Shown here: positions 1 to 9,892 of the stretch, in pieces
Position numbering within the stretch: the stretch's first letter is position 1
Layout: each line of letters begins with the position of its first letter
Assembly (NCBI RefSeq): GCF_002285495.1
Contig: NZ_CP016786.1
Span: 1,378,001 to 1,442,000, forward strand
From: Clostridium isatidis
GTDB taxonomy: Bacteria > Bacillota > Clostridia > Clostridiales > Clostridiaceae
Length of the DNA: 64,000 bases
Direction: 5' to 3'
The notes under the pieces: model-generated
Database searches by the model: none
What the model was told of the DNA's origin: nothing
What the model saw: only the letters and a program-made list of their open reading frames with translations
Program-made: the position numbers and the translations under genes

Positions 1-30
1 AGAGCTTTAAAAAGCTCTCTCTTTTATTTG
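1..30 (+). terminator. Hairpin at the left edge, possible terminator
   Basis: AGAGCTTT and AAAGCTCT form an 8-bp stem with a 2-nt spacer at 1-18, followed by a T-rich run. It could end a plus-strand gene lying left of the window, or work with the minus-strand gene ending at 64. The context beyond position 1 is not visible. Confidence 0.4.
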
Positions 31-63
31 TCATTATCCATTTTTCTTTCATATATCATACAC

Positions 64-606
64 CTATTTAAATAACATAGCCTTTTTAATTTCCTCAACC
101 TTTGATTCTGAAATATGTGATAAGATTTCAAAGGCAAAAGGAATAGCTGCCGCTGGTCCCCTTCCTGTGATTATATTTTTATCTACAACCACTAAATCCT
201 CTTTATAGTTACAACCTTTAATTTCATCTTCAAATCCCGGGTAACATGTCATACTTACTCCCTCTGTTATCTTTGCTTTCCCCAGAGAAATAGGCCCTGC
301 GCAAATTGCACATATATATTTATTTTGACTGCTAAATTTTTTTACAAGATCTATAACTCTTTCATTATCTCTTAAATTAGTTGCACCCGGCATTCCTCCA
401 GGCAATACTAGAAAATCATAGTCTTCAATTTCTGAAGCATTAATATTCTTATCTGCCTTAACTTTAATATTATGAGATGAAATCACATCTTCTCCTTCAA
501 GAGAAAAAGTATCACAGGTTACCTTTGCTCTTCTTAAAATATCAACTACTGTTAATGCTTCTAAAGTTTCAAACCCATTTGCAAGTAAAACTGCAACCTT
601 TGCCAT
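64..606 (-). CDS. DJ-1/PfpI (YajL/ThiJ-like) family protein
   Basis: A 180-aa protein of the class I glutamine amidotransferase-like DJ-1/PfpI superfamily. The nucleophile elbow is ICAGP with Cys102, and the acidic partner expected near the N-terminus is present in GFETLEAL (Glu16). The small size and the single domain match bacterial YajL/DJ-1 rather than the larger proteases. Members are assigned roles in oxidative stress or glyoxal/protein deglycation, but the exact reaction is disputed, so I do not choose one. AGGAGGG precedes the ATG. The gene lies 13 nt downstream of parC on the same strand and may be the last gene of the topoisomerase IV transcript. Confidence 0.88.
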   Translation of the reverse strand: MAKVAVLLANGFETLEALTVVDILRRAKVTCDTFSLEGEDVISSHNIKVKADKNINASEIEDYDFLVLPGGMPGATNLRDNERVIDLVKKFSSQNKYICAICAGPISLGKAKITEGVSMTCYPGFEDEIKGCNYKEDLVVVDKNIITGRGPAAAIPFAFEILSHISESKVEEIKKAMLFK

Positions 607-619
607 ACAAATACCCTCC

Positions 620-3529
620 TTAATATATAATTTCTTTTATTTCATCACCTAAGTCAATAGCCATAAAACTACTTCCCTTACCAGCTCTATTTTGAAGCTT
701 AATAGCATCAATTTCTACTTCCTTATGTTTTTTATTTTTTGTTATTAATTTTATTATATTATAGCTTGTAATAGCAAGTTCATTATTCATATAGCCGCTT
801 TCTACCGATACTATATTACCGTAAATAACTTCATCATTTTCCTTTAGGCTTATTCCTGTTACTCCGGCAGCTACTTTTCCCATTGGATTTATATTATCTG
901 ATAAGAATTTAATTCCCATTCCTTTTTTAGTTATCATTAAAATTTCAGCAATTTCATCCTTATGAATACTAACTGATATAACTTCATCATTTTCAAATTT
1001 AAATTTATAGGCAGTTTGGAATAAATAGTTTCCTTCAAATTCAGAAAGGTAAGTTTTCTTTACCATTCCTTTTTTAGTAAATAAGTATATTAGTTTAATA
1101 TCATCATACTCTTTTAAGGATATTAATTTTATTATCTTCTCATTCTTTTCTAGATTATCAATTATTATACTTAATGGAATTTCTCTCTCAAGTACACCTT
1201 TAATCATAAAAGCTGGTATTTTTATAACATTTCCCTTATTAGTAAATAATAAAAGTTCACTTAAAGTATCTGTATTTACTTTTAAATCATCCTTAATTTT
1301 AATATTATTGTAAGACTTTAATACTCCTTTATTATTTACACCAATATTAAATTCTATATATTCTAATTTTTCGGTATATTCCGCTTCTATCACTTCATCC
1401 TTTTCGGCTAGATTAAATAATGATAAAGGTAAAATATTTCTTGGTTGATTTTCTAATTTTGGAAGTTCTAAGTCAAAACTTAAACCTAATTTTGTTTTAA
1501 TTTTAATAAATTCTTTTTCTTCTTCCTCATTAAGCATTATAACATTAACTAGTTCGTCATCAGCTTTAAGTTTAAGTGCTTGAAGCTTACTATAATTCGT
1601 TTGAAAATTATCTAATGAACTTTTCTTTATTCCGCCTTTTGAAGTTACAAATTGTAAGTATCTATTCGGCATAAAATTATCTACAGAAAAGACTTCTACT
1701 ATTTTTTCCTCTTCAAGATTTAAACTTTTAATGAATTCCTCAATTCGCTCTCCCTTTTCCTTCCACTTTCCTTCTACAATATTTGTAACCTTTGCTTGAT
1801 ACATATTTCCCTTATTCGTAAAAAGTAATAAATTATGAGTTGTATTAGATTCAATTAAAAATCTTAGTTCATCTCCCTCTCTATATTCAATAGCTTCCGC
1901 ATCTGAATTTGCTCTATTATAAGCCTTTGTAGATATTCTCTTAATAAATCCTTCCTTTGAAAGGGTAATCATTACATCTTCTACAACGATAAGTTCTTCA
2001 ATATCTATCTTAGCTTCCTCATCATCTTTAACAATAGCTGTTTTTCTTTCACTTCCATACTTTTCTGCTATTTCTTTTAATTCAGTTTTTATAACCTTAA
2101 ATAATTCCCTTTCATCTGATAATATTTTCCTTAATTTTTTTATTAGTTTTTCTAATTCATTATATTCCTTCTTAAAAACTTTTATTTCTAAACCTGTTAA
2201 CCTATAAAGCATAAGTTCTAAAATAGCTTCAGTTTGTATTTCAGTAAAATTAAACTTATTCATTAAGTTAATTCCTGCATCTTTTTTAGACTTAGATTCC
2301 CTAATAGTTTTTATTACTTCATCTAAAACATCTATTGCCTTAATAAATCCTTCAACAATATGAAATCTTCTTTCTGCATTTTCAAGTTCTTTCTTTGTTC
2401 TTCTTGTTATAATTTCCTTTTGATGATTAACATAATGATGAATTATTGTTTTAAGCCCCATTGTTTGAGGCTTACCATCAGCTAGAGCCACCATATTAAA
2501 GCTTAAATTACATTGCAAATCTGACCTCTTAAATAAATATTTTAGCACCTTATCAGCTATATCTTTATCAGCAGATTTTTTTAATTCAATAACTGCCCTT
2601 ATTCCATTTCTATCTGATTCATCTCTTATATCAATTATTGCCTCTAAAGCCTTTGAGTGCTTCTTATCTCCTGTCATTTCAGAAATAGTTTGAAGGAGTT
2701 TTGCCTTATTTCTTCTAAAAGGGAATTCGGTTATTACTATTCCCCATCTTCCATTTTCTAATTTTTCTATGCTTGTTTTAGCCCTAAGGGTTACCTTTCC
2801 TTCTCCTGTTTCATAGGCAGATAACAATGACTGTTCACCAATTAAAATTCCGCCAGTTGGTAGATCAGGCCCCTTGACATATTGCATTAGCTCTTTTGTA
2901 GTTATTTCATTATTATCAATATAAGCTAGTACTCCTTCTATTACTTCTTTTAAATTATGAGGTGGAATATTTGTTGCTAATCCAACGGCAATTCCAAAAG
3001 AACCATTTACTAATAGATTTGGATATTTACTTGGTAGAACAGTTGGTTCCATTTCAGTATCTGAATAGTTTGGAACCATATCTACAACATCTTTTTCTAT
3101 ATCTCTAAGCATTTCTAATGCTATTGGTGATAGTCTTGCTTCAGTATATCTCATAGCTGCCGCACCATCACCATCCATAGAACCCCAGTTACCATGACCA
3201 TCTATAAGTGGTTCTTTAGTAGAAAAATCTTGAGATAAAATAACCATAGCATCATAAACTGATGTATCCCCATGAGGATGATACTTACCTAAGATATCTC
3301 CCACTATTCTTGCTGATTTATAATAAGGTTTATCTGGAAAAGCCTTTAATTTATATGCACCATACAATATTCTTCTATGAACAGGTTTTAGTCCATCTCT
3401 AACATCTGGCAATGCTCTATCCTTTGCAACTTCAATAGCATAGGGTAAATAGTTATCTGGCATTGCCTCTTCTAAAAGGATTTTTATTATATTATTATCC
3501 TTCGGTATATTGTTAACTTTTTTCGCCAT
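620..3529 (-). CDS. parC: DNA topoisomerase IV subunit A
   Basis: A 969-aa type IIA topoisomerase A subunit, which breaks and rejoins DNA during decatenation. The catalytic tyrosine is Tyr128 in AAAMRYTEAR. The quinolone-determining segment is GKYHPHGDTSVYDAM at about 81-95, with Thr at the usual Ser position. The C-terminal half holds repeated beta-pinwheel blades such as KKGMVKK and TKKGMGIKF. I see no canonical GyrA box (QRRGGKG), which favours ParC over GyrA, although subunits are hard to separate by eye. At 969 aa it is longer than typical GyrA (about 830). It follows parE by 23 nt, so the two are almost certainly co-transcribed. GGAG precedes the ATG. Confidence 0.88.
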   Translation of the reverse strand: MAKKVNNIPKDNNIIKILLEEAMPDNYLPYAIEVAKDRALPDVRDGLKPVHRRILYGAYKLKAFPDKPYYKSARIVGDILGKYHPHGDTSVYDAMVILSQDFSTKEPLIDGHGNWGSMDGDGAAAMRYTEARLSPIALEMLRDIEKDVVDMVPNYSDTEMEPTVLPSKYPNLLVNGSFGIAVGLATNIPPHNLKEVIEGVLAYIDNNEITTKELMQYVKGPDLPTGGILIGEQSLLSAYETGEGKVTLRAKTSIEKLENGRWGIVITEFPFRRNKAKLLQTISEMTGDKKHSKALEAIIDIRDESDRNGIRAVIELKKSADKDIADKVLKYLFKRSDLQCNLSFNMVALADGKPQTMGLKTIIHHYVNHQKEIITRRTKKELENAERRFHIVEGFIKAIDVLDEVIKTIRESKSKKDAGINLMNKFNFTEIQTEAILELMLYRLTGLEIKVFKKEYNELEKLIKKLRKILSDERELFKVIKTELKEIAEKYGSERKTAIVKDDEEAKIDIEELIVVEDVMITLSKEGFIKRISTKAYNRANSDAEAIEYREGDELRFLIESNTTHNLLLFTNKGNMYQAKVTNIVEGKWKEKGERIEEFIKSLNLEEEKIVEVFSVDNFMPNRYLQFVTSKGGIKKSSLDNFQTNYSKLQALKLKADDELVNVIMLNEEEEKEFIKIKTKLGLSFDLELPKLENQPRNILPLSLFNLAEKDEVIEAEYTEKLEYIEFNIGVNNKGVLKSYNNIKIKDDLKVNTDTLSELLLFTNKGNVIKIPAFMIKGVLEREIPLSIIIDNLEKNEKIIKLISLKEYDDIKLIYLFTKKGMVKKTYLSEFEGNYLFQTAYKFKFENDEVISVSIHKDEIAEILMITKKGMGIKFLSDNINPMGKVAAGVTGISLKENDEVIYGNIVSVESGYMNNELAITSYNIIKLITKNKKHKEVEIDAIKLQNRAGKGSSFMAIDLGDEIKEIIY

Positions 3530-3552
3530 AACATTTCTCCATTCTAACTATT

Positions 3553-5502
3553 TTAAAATTCACCATATTTAGATATATAAGCTTTTCTTGGTCCAACAAC
3601 ATCTCCCATTAATAAAGAAACCATTTTTTCTGCTTTAGCAGCATCTTCTACAGTTACTTGAAGAAGAGTTCTTGTTTCTGGATTTAATGTTGTTTCCCAA
3701 AGCTGATCTGGATTCATTTCTCCAAGACCTTTATATCTTTGTATTAGAGCTCCTTTTCCTATTTCTTTTTTTACAGCTTCTAATTCATCATCACTATAGG
3801 CATATTTATAAATTTCTTTTCCTTTAACATTTTTATATACCTTATATAAAGGCGGCTGCGCTAAATATAAATGACCATTAGTAATAAGAGGTCTCATATA
3901 TCTATAAATATAAGTCATCCATAAGGTTCTAATATGGTATCCATCGACATCGGCATCACTTAGGATTATTATTTTATCGTATTTTAAATCCTCTTCCCTG
4001 TAATTTTCTAAGGTTCCAGTGCCAATAGCTGTGTTAAATATTTTTAATTCCTCTGAAGCTAGTACGTTTTCTAATTTTTGTTTTTCTGTATTCATAATTT
4101 TACCTTTAGAAGGCATTATGGTCTGAAAACGTCTATCTCTAGCCTGCTTTGCAGATCCACCCGCAGAATCTCCTTCCACAACAATAAATTCTGCTACAGA
4201 ACTATCTCTTAAAGAGCATACTGCTACTTTACCAACTAATGGCGCGGCTCCCTTACCAATTTTTCTTTTTTCTGCTTCATTTATTTTTTTAATTTTTTCT
4301 CTTCTTTGAGCTGCTTGAAGGGCATTATTTATTAACATTGCAGCGATTTCTTTATTATCTTCTATCCATTCAGTAAATTTTAAATAAGATAATTCATTCA
4401 TCATAGTATAAGCTTCACTGCTGCCAAGTTTAGTTTTGGTTTGACCTTCAAAGATAGGATTACTTATCTTAATCCTAATAATAGCAGTCATTCCTTCTCT
4501 TAAATCATCCCCCTCAAATTCCTTATCCTTTTCTTTTATAAGACCAAGTTTTCTAGCACCCTCTTTAAAAGCTCTAGTCATTCCTGTTTTAAATCCTGTT
4601 TCATGAGTTCCAGCTTCTGTTGTGGGAATATTATTTACATAGCTGGCTATATGCTCAGTTGTTGAGTCTGTAAATTGCACACATACTTCACCAAACATAT
4701 TAATATCATTTATAGTCTTTTCACCTTCAAAAAATATCGGCTGCTGATGTATAGGGGTTTTACTTTCATTTAGGTATTCTATAAAATCTAAAAGCCCATT
4801 TTCAGAGTAATAAGTTTTTCTAAACTCCTCTTCTTTTCTTAAGTCTACCAACTCTAAATGTATTCCTTTATTTTGGAATGCTAATTCTTGTAATCTTTCA
4901 TCTATCACATCAATATTAAAATCTATAGTTGAAAAGACTTCTTTATCAGGCATAAATGTAACTTTACTTCCTGTTTCGCTTGTTTTTCCTACAATTTCAA
5001 GTTTTGTGACTGGTGTTCCTGGCATATTTCTTTTTAATTCTTGATCATAAGCATAAGCAAATCTTTGTCTATATATATTCCCATTTTGATATACTTCTAC
5101 TTCAAGCCATGTAGATAAGGCATTAACTACAGCTGCCCCAACACCATGAAGTCCTCCAGAGGTTTTATAATTTTTATTATTAAATTTACCACCAGTATGT
5201 AATTCAGTAAAAACCATTTCTACTCCTGATTTCTTTTTTACAGGATGTATCCCAGTAGGAATTCCCCTACCGTTGTCTCTTATAGTTATACTTTTGTCTT
5301 TATTAATAATTACACATGCTTTATCTCCATAGCCATTAGATATTTCATCTATAGCATTATCTAATATTTCCCATACACAATGATGTAAGCCTTTTGTACC
5401 TGTAGAGCCTATATACATCCCAGGTCTTACTCTTACTGGTTCCAACTTTTCAAGGGAAGTTAAATCCGTGACATCATAATTTTTCTTTATCTCATCGCTC
5501 AT
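3553..5502 (-). CDS. parE: DNA topoisomerase IV subunit B (ATPase)
   Basis: About 649 aa. The N-terminal GHKL ATPase is recognisable from EILDNAIDE, DNGRGIP and GGLHGVGAAVVNAL. The Toprim domain has EGDSAGGSAKQ at about 443 and the DADVDG metal motif at about 516. HIRTLWMTYIYRYM fits ParE better than the usual GyrB AHIRTLLLTFFYR. I place the start at the ATG at 5502 (MSDEIKK), because GGAGG lies 5 nt upstream. The in-frame TTG at 5514 overlaps that Shine-Dalgarno and is not a credible start. It is the first gene of the parE-parC pair. Confidence 0.9.
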   Translation of the reverse strand: MSDEIKKNYDVTDLTSLEKLEPVRVRPGMYIGSTGTKGLHHCVWEILDNAIDEISNGYGDKACVIINKDKSITIRDNGRGIPTGIHPVKKKSGVEMVFTELHTGGKFNNKNYKTSGGLHGVGAAVVNALSTWLEVEVYQNGNIYRQRFAYAYDQELKRNMPGTPVTKLEIVGKTSETGSKVTFMPDKEVFSTIDFNIDVIDERLQELAFQNKGIHLELVDLRKEEEFRKTYYSENGLLDFIEYLNESKTPIHQQPIFFEGEKTINDINMFGEVCVQFTDSTTEHIASYVNNIPTTEAGTHETGFKTGMTRAFKEGARKLGLIKEKDKEFEGDDLREGMTAIIRIKISNPIFEGQTKTKLGSSEAYTMMNELSYLKFTEWIEDNKEIAAMLINNALQAAQRREKIKKINEAEKRKIGKGAAPLVGKVAVCSLRDSSVAEFIVVEGDSAGGSAKQARDRRFQTIMPSKGKIMNTEKQKLENVLASEELKIFNTAIGTGTLENYREEDLKYDKIIILSDADVDGYHIRTLWMTYIYRYMRPLITNGHLYLAQPPLYKVYKNVKGKEIYKYAYSDDELEAVKKEIGKGALIQRYKGLGEMNPDQLWETTLNPETRTLLQVTVEDAAKAEKMVSLLMGDVVGPRKAYISKYGEF

Positions 5503-5641
5503 ACAAACCTCCAAATACTTTTACATCTTTTTCTTTAATGTTAAACATAATAATTTTTATTTTAACATAATTAAATCCTAATTAAAAATATAAACCATTT
5601 TCTTTAACAATTCAAACATTAGTTCGCTAAAACCAAAAATA

Positions 5642-5666
5642 AAAGTGAGGGGACTTCCCTCACTTC
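5642..5666 (-). terminator. Terminator of the glycosyltransferase gene
   Basis: AAGTGAGGG and CCCTCACTT pair around a 5-nt loop. On the minus strand the stem is followed by a TTTTATTTTT run. It abuts the stop codon of the glycosyltransferase gene. Confidence 0.8.
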
Positions 5667-7060
5667 TACTGCATATCAAGAATTTCTACATTTCTAATAT
5701 GTTTAGTTGGATTCCATTCCTTATTATTTTTCTTAATTATACCTTCTAAGGTTATTGGTACCCAAGTCAAGGTATATAAAGAATATAATAAAAATCTAAT
5801 AAAGAACTTTAATTTTTCTTTTCCTAATATAGTAAAGATTGAAATTAAAAATAACAAATTAAATAATAACTCTATTAAAAATACCTCTCCTTTGTAATTT
5901 AATCTTTTTGCTAATATAGGAAGGAAAATTGTACTTATTGCATAAAATGCAAACATTGTAAAGAATCCAATTGATATCTTTCTATCTAATTTTAGTATTA
6001 ATGGTGTCATTAAAAATTGTATTAATGTAATAACCATTATTACTTTGTTTCCCAATAAATAGTTCATCATAAATATATCTTCACCAATCGGCAAATAACT
6101 GCCAGCAAAACTTAATAAAGCCGAAATTGCCATCGCTATAGTAATAAAAGGTTGAATAACATATAATGCACAATCCAAAACGTATAATCTTCTCTCTTTA
6201 ATGCCTTTTTTTACTAACTTGGTGAAATATCTAGAAGCTACATCAGCAAATCCCTGCATCCATCTTCTTCTTTGCACCCAAGATTGTTTCAAAGTAAGAG
6301 GTTTCTCATCATAAATTATTGCATCATGAGCCCAACCTACTTTTTCTCCGTTTAATATCATCTTGCAGGTAAATTCTAAATCCTCAGTTAAACATTTAGC
6401 TCCCCAGCCATGTTCTTTTAAAAGTCTAGTATCAATAGCAAATCCAGTTCCACCTATTTGATTAGATAATCCTAAATTAGCTCTTGCTAATTGATACATT
6501 CTATTTTGTGTCCAAAAAGCAATTGAATACGAAGATGTAATCCAAGAATCATTTGGATTTTTGCTATCAATATATCCTTGTACAACTTTATAGCCTTCTT
6601 GCATTTTTGAATTTATTTCTTTACACCAATTTCTTGAAACTATATTATCTGCATCAAAAATAGCTACAACATCATATTTTTTTTGCATTCTAAATATTTT
6701 ATCAAACATCCATTCTAAAGCAACGCCCTTACCTTTTTCTACCTTGTTAAATCTCTCATAAACTTTTACTCCATATTGTCTAGCAACCTTTGCCGTGTTA
6801 TCAGTACAATTATCTGCAATAATAAAGATATCAAAAAGTTCCCTTGGATAATCCTGATTCAATAAACTTTCTATTAACTTGCCAATTACTATCTCTTCAT
6901 TATGAGCTGCAACTATGAGGGCAAATTTATTTTTAGGCATGTAATTCTTTTTTTCTGCTTTCCTATGTAATCCAAAAAAAGATAAAATAAAATAATACAT
7001 CATTATTAAAAAAACAAGAATTTGGAATACACCAGTAACAGAAAAAACTAACTTTTCCAT
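5666..7060 (-). CDS. Processive GT2 family glycosyltransferase, membrane
   Basis: A 464-aa membrane glycosyltransferase of the BcsA/hyaluronan-synthase-like GT2 group. The catalytic set is visible in order: the nucleotide-sugar binding region AAHNEE and DNCTDNT (Asp83), DAD at 136-138, TED at 225-227, and QRRRW at 263-267. One membrane segment lies at about 8-30 and about four more follow residue 290. The intact QxxRW motif points to a processive polysaccharide synthase, perhaps poly-N-acetylglucosamine-like, but the sugar cannot be read from sequence. There is no PilZ domain and no neighbouring polysaccharide gene. It is monocistronic, with its own terminator and a weak GGAG before the ATG. 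Confidence 0.85.
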   Translation of the reverse strand: MEKLVFSVTGVFQILVFLIMMYYFILSFFGLHRKAEKKNYMPKNKFALIVAAHNEEIVIGKLIESLLNQDYPRELFDIFIIADNCTDNTAKVARQYGVKVYERFNKVEKGKGVALEWMFDKIFRMQKKYDVVAIFDADNIVSRNWCKEINSKMQEGYKVVQGYIDSKNPNDSWITSSYSIAFWTQNRMYQLARANLGLSNQIGGTGFAIDTRLLKEHGWGAKCLTEDLEFTCKMILNGEKVGWAHDAIIYDEKPLTLKQSWVQRRRWMQGFADVASRYFTKLVKKGIKERRLYVLDCALYVIQPFITIAMAISALLSFAGSYLPIGEDIFMMNYLLGNKVIMVITLIQFLMTPLILKLDRKISIGFFTMFAFYAISTIFLPILAKRLNYKGEVFLIELLFNLLFLISIFTILGKEKLKFFIRFLLYSLYTLTWVPITLEGIIKKNNKEWNPTKHIRNVEILDMQ

Positions 7061-7236
7061 TATATCAACTCCTATATAAAATGCGAAATTTGCTTGTTAC
7101 AAATTTACTTCACACCTTTATCTAATATATTCCTATATCTACAAAAAATCAAGTATATAAATCTTAATTTTTGCTTAATTATCTCTTAACAATTAGAAGG
7201 CTTATGACATAATGGAAAAGTTTTATATATTTAATT

Positions 7237-8580
7237 TTACACAATTCCTTGAGAATACATTGCTTCTGCAACTTTAAGGAAACCTGCAATATTTGCTCCC
7301 ATTAAAATATTTCCTTCATCACCATATTCCTTAGCTGCATTTTTTGCATTTAAATAAATGTCTTTCATGATATTCTTTAACTTATTATCTACTTCTTCAA
7401 AGGACCAAGAAGCTCTAACACTATTTTGACTCATTTCAAGCGCTGAAACAGCTACGCCACCTGCATTAGCTGCCTTAGCAGGACCAAATAAAACTCCTGC
7501 CTTTTGGAATACTTCTATTGCATCTAGATCTGTTGGCATATTAGCTCCTTCTGATACTGCTTTAACTCCATTTTTTACAAGTGTTTCTGCTGATTCCTTA
7601 TTAATTTCCCCTTGAGTTGCACATGGTAGTGCTATATCACACTTAACTTCCCAAATCTTTCTATGATCTTCAAAGTATTTAGCAGTTGGTACTTTTTCTA
7701 TATATTCTTTTATTCTTCCTCTTTTAACTTCTTTAATGTCCTTTATTACTTCAAGATTTATTCCATTTTCATCGTAAATATAGCCATTTGAATCACTCAT
7801 TGCAACAACTTTAGCACCAAATTGATGAGCTTTTTCTAAAGCGTATATTGCTACATTTCCTGATCCTGAAATAACAACAGTACTATCTTTAAAACTTAAG
7901 TTTTTATCCTTTAACATCTCTTCAGTAAAATATACTAAACCATAACCTGTAGCTTCTGTTCTAACTAAGCTGCCACCATAAGATAATCCTTTTCCTGTCA
8001 ATACACCTTCATAAGCATTTCTTATTTTTTTATAATAACCATACATATAGCCTATCTCTCTTCCTCCAACTCCAATATCGCCAGCTGGAACATCTGTATC
8101 AGCTCCTATATGCTTACATAATTCTGCCATAAAGCTTTGACAAAATCTCATAATTTCTCTATTAGACTTTCCTTTTGGATCAAAATCAGATCCACCTTTT
8201 CCTCCACCTATAGGAAGACCTGTTAAGGAATTTTTAAATATTTGCTCAAAACCTAAAAACTTTATTATGCTTTGATTTACTGTTTTATGAAATCTTAAAC
8301 CACCCTTATAAGGACCTATTGCACTATTAAATTGTACTCTATATCCCCTATTTACTCTTACTTTTCCTTCGTCATCAACCCATGGTACTCTAAAAAAGAT
8401 TTGTCTTTCAGGTTCAACTATTCTTTCTAATAATCCCTCTTCAATATACTCTGGATGTTTATCAAATACTGGCGCTAATGAAATTAAAACCTCTTTTACT
8501 GCATTTAAAAATTCTACTTCTCCCTTGTTTCTTTCTTCTACTTCTTTAATAACTTTTTCTACATACTCTTTGCCTAACAT
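7237..8580 (-). CDS. gdhA: NADP-type glutamate dehydrogenase
   Basis: A 447-aa hexameric glutamate dehydrogenase interconverting 2-oxoglutarate plus ammonia and glutamate in the cytoplasm. The substrate-binding motif GPYKGGLRFH is at 89-98, the catalytic loop GGGKGGSDFDPKGKS at 125-139 has Lys128, and the Rossmann motif is VVISGSGNVA. The length and the motif spelling match the roughly 450-aa gdhA family of Escherichia coli and clostridia, which is usually NADP(H)-dependent, though cofactor choice is not certain from sequence. GGGGAG lies upstream of the ATG, and a candidate promoter lies at 8663-8692. It stands alone. Confidence 0.93.
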   Translation of the reverse strand: MLGKEYVEKVIKEVEERNKGEVEFLNAVKEVLISLAPVFDKHPEYIEEGLLERIVEPERQIFFRVPWVDDEGKVRVNRGYRVQFNSAIGPYKGGLRFHKTVNQSIIKFLGFEQIFKNSLTGLPIGGGKGGSDFDPKGKSNREIMRFCQSFMAELCKHIGADTDVPAGDIGVGGREIGYMYGYYKKIRNAYEGVLTGKGLSYGGSLVRTEATGYGLVYFTEEMLKDKNLSFKDSTVVISGSGNVAIYALEKAHQFGAKVVAMSDSNGYIYDENGINLEVIKDIKEVKRGRIKEYIEKVPTAKYFEDHRKIWEVKCDIALPCATQGEINKESAETLVKNGVKAVSEGANMPTDLDAIEVFQKAGVLFGPAKAANAGGVAVSALEMSQNSVRASWSFEEVDNKLKNIMKDIYLNAKNAAKEYGDEGNILMGANIAGFLKVAEAMYSQGIV

Positions 8581-8662
8581 ACTAAATTCAACTCCCCATT
8601 TTTATATTTGCTCATTTTATGATTTTTATATCACAAATAAACCGAATTAATAATTTATCAGT

Positions 8663-8692
8663 ATTATACATCTATAAGTATATTTTTGTAAA
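8663..8692 (-). promoter_or_regulatory. Candidate sigma-A promoter of gdhA
   Basis: TTTACA (8692-8687) and TATAAT (8668-8663) are separated by 18 nt on the minus strand. The 5' leader to gdhA is about 75 nt and shows no obvious riboswitch. Confidence 0.55.
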
Positions 8693-8789
8693 TATTTTTT
8701 TGTTATTTTTATGTTTTGTTATAATTTTTCTTGTTTTATTAACAAATTGATATTTTAACCGAAGAAAAAACTGTGTTTCCAAAGTTAAT

Positions 8790-9737
8790 TTAAAAAAATA
8801 ATGATATTATTAGACCTAACACAAGACCACCCATATGGGCAAAATTATCTATATTGGGAATAGTTATCCCTATTAATATGTTTAACAATATAGTCTCTAT
8901 TATATTTTTAATATATAATTTTCCTATTTTCTTTTTATTTTTAAATCCAAAGATAAGCATAGCTCCCAATAGTCCAAAAATTGCTCCTGAAGCTCCAACA
9001 GATATTCCTTTAGAAAATAAATAACTAAAAACAGAAGCTCCTAATAATGAAAAAACATAAATTAAAATATATTTTTTTGTTCCATATACTTCTTCTACTT
9101 CTTTACCTATAATATTTAATGCACTCATATTAAAAAATAAATGCATTATACCTCCATGTAAAAAACCTGCTGTAATAAGCCTATAAAATTCTCCATTTTC
9201 TATTAAAATATTATATTTAGCCCCCATTTCAACTAAAGTATAAATATCTATATTAAACAATCTTCTAGAATTTATTATTTCTAATAAATATACGATTATA
9301 TTTATTAGTATGATAGTATAAGTAATTTTATATTTTGTTAATTCTAGCCTTTTCTTTTTTCTTTTATTATTAATAATTAAATTTATTATTGGTACATAAA
9401 CTTTTGTACCTTCTCCATAATAAAGAATCTTGTTACTCTCTAATGAGAAAATTAGTTTATTATAGTTAGCTTCTATAAAATTTAGTTCTCTCTTTTTAGT
9501 TATTACTATATTATTTATAAAAAAGGGTTTATTTAAACTTTTTGATAAAAACTCAAAACATTCATTATAAGTGCTTGTATCATCTTCTTCTGTTACTATT
9601 ACAGCTGCATAATTTTCACCAAGATCAAGTAATGCAACCCATCTATTTAAATTCGTAAAAGCACTATAATAGTCCTTAATAAAAAATTTTAATTCCTTTG
9701 TTAAAATATTGAAAAAATCCCTTTCAAACTGCTCCAA
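8790..9737 (-). CDS. Rhomboid family intramembrane serine protease
   Basis: A 315-aa protein with an N-terminal soluble region of about 130 residues followed by a rhomboid domain of six predicted membrane helices. The catalytic dyad is intact: Ser250 in GASGAIFG and His301 in AHMGG. The oxyanion-loop region HGGIMHLFFNMSAL at about 194-207 carries the conserved His and Asn. The N-terminal region does not match a domain I know. The start is a TTG at 9737 with GAGGTG about six bases upstream, and no nearby ATG has a ribosome binding site. The gene is monocistronic. The substrate cannot be inferred. Confidence 0.88.
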   Translation of the reverse strand: MEQFERDFFNILTKELKFFIKDYYSAFTNLNRWVALLDLGENYAAVIVTEEDDTSTYNECFEFLSKSLNKPFFINNIVITKKRELNFIEANYNKLIFSLESNKILYYGEGTKVYVPIINLIINNKRKKKRLELTKYKITYTIILINIIVYLLEIINSRRLFNIDIYTLVEMGAKYNILIENGEFYRLITAGFLHGGIMHLFFNMSALNIIGKEVEEVYGTKKYILIYVFSLLGASVFSYLFSKGISVGASGAIFGLLGAMLIFGFKNKKKIGKLYIKNIIETILLNILIGITIPNIDNFAHMGGLVLGLIISLFF

Positions 9738-9810
9738 AAAAACACCTCGCTATATCATTTATAATTTCTTATTTAGCATTTCACCTTTATTTATTTCACA
9801 ATATAAAAAG

Positions 9811-9859
9811 AATTGACAGTTGACAACTAGGAGTTTTCCTCAACTGTCCACTGTCATTT
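9811..9859 (-). repeat. TGACAGTT-type inverted repeat, copy A
   Basis: AATTGACAGTTGACAACTAG and its imperfect complement form a long hairpin. On the minus strand it is followed by ATTCTTTTTAT, so it may serve as the terminator of pepF. Related sequence occurs at 18631-18659 and 36017-36084. Confidence 0.65.
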
Positions 9860-9892
9860 ATTAATTATTCATTAAAGGATTATAAAAAATAT

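Noticed and set aside
5503..5514. Upstream TTG start for parE
   Set aside because: It overlaps the GGAGG that serves the ATG at 5502.
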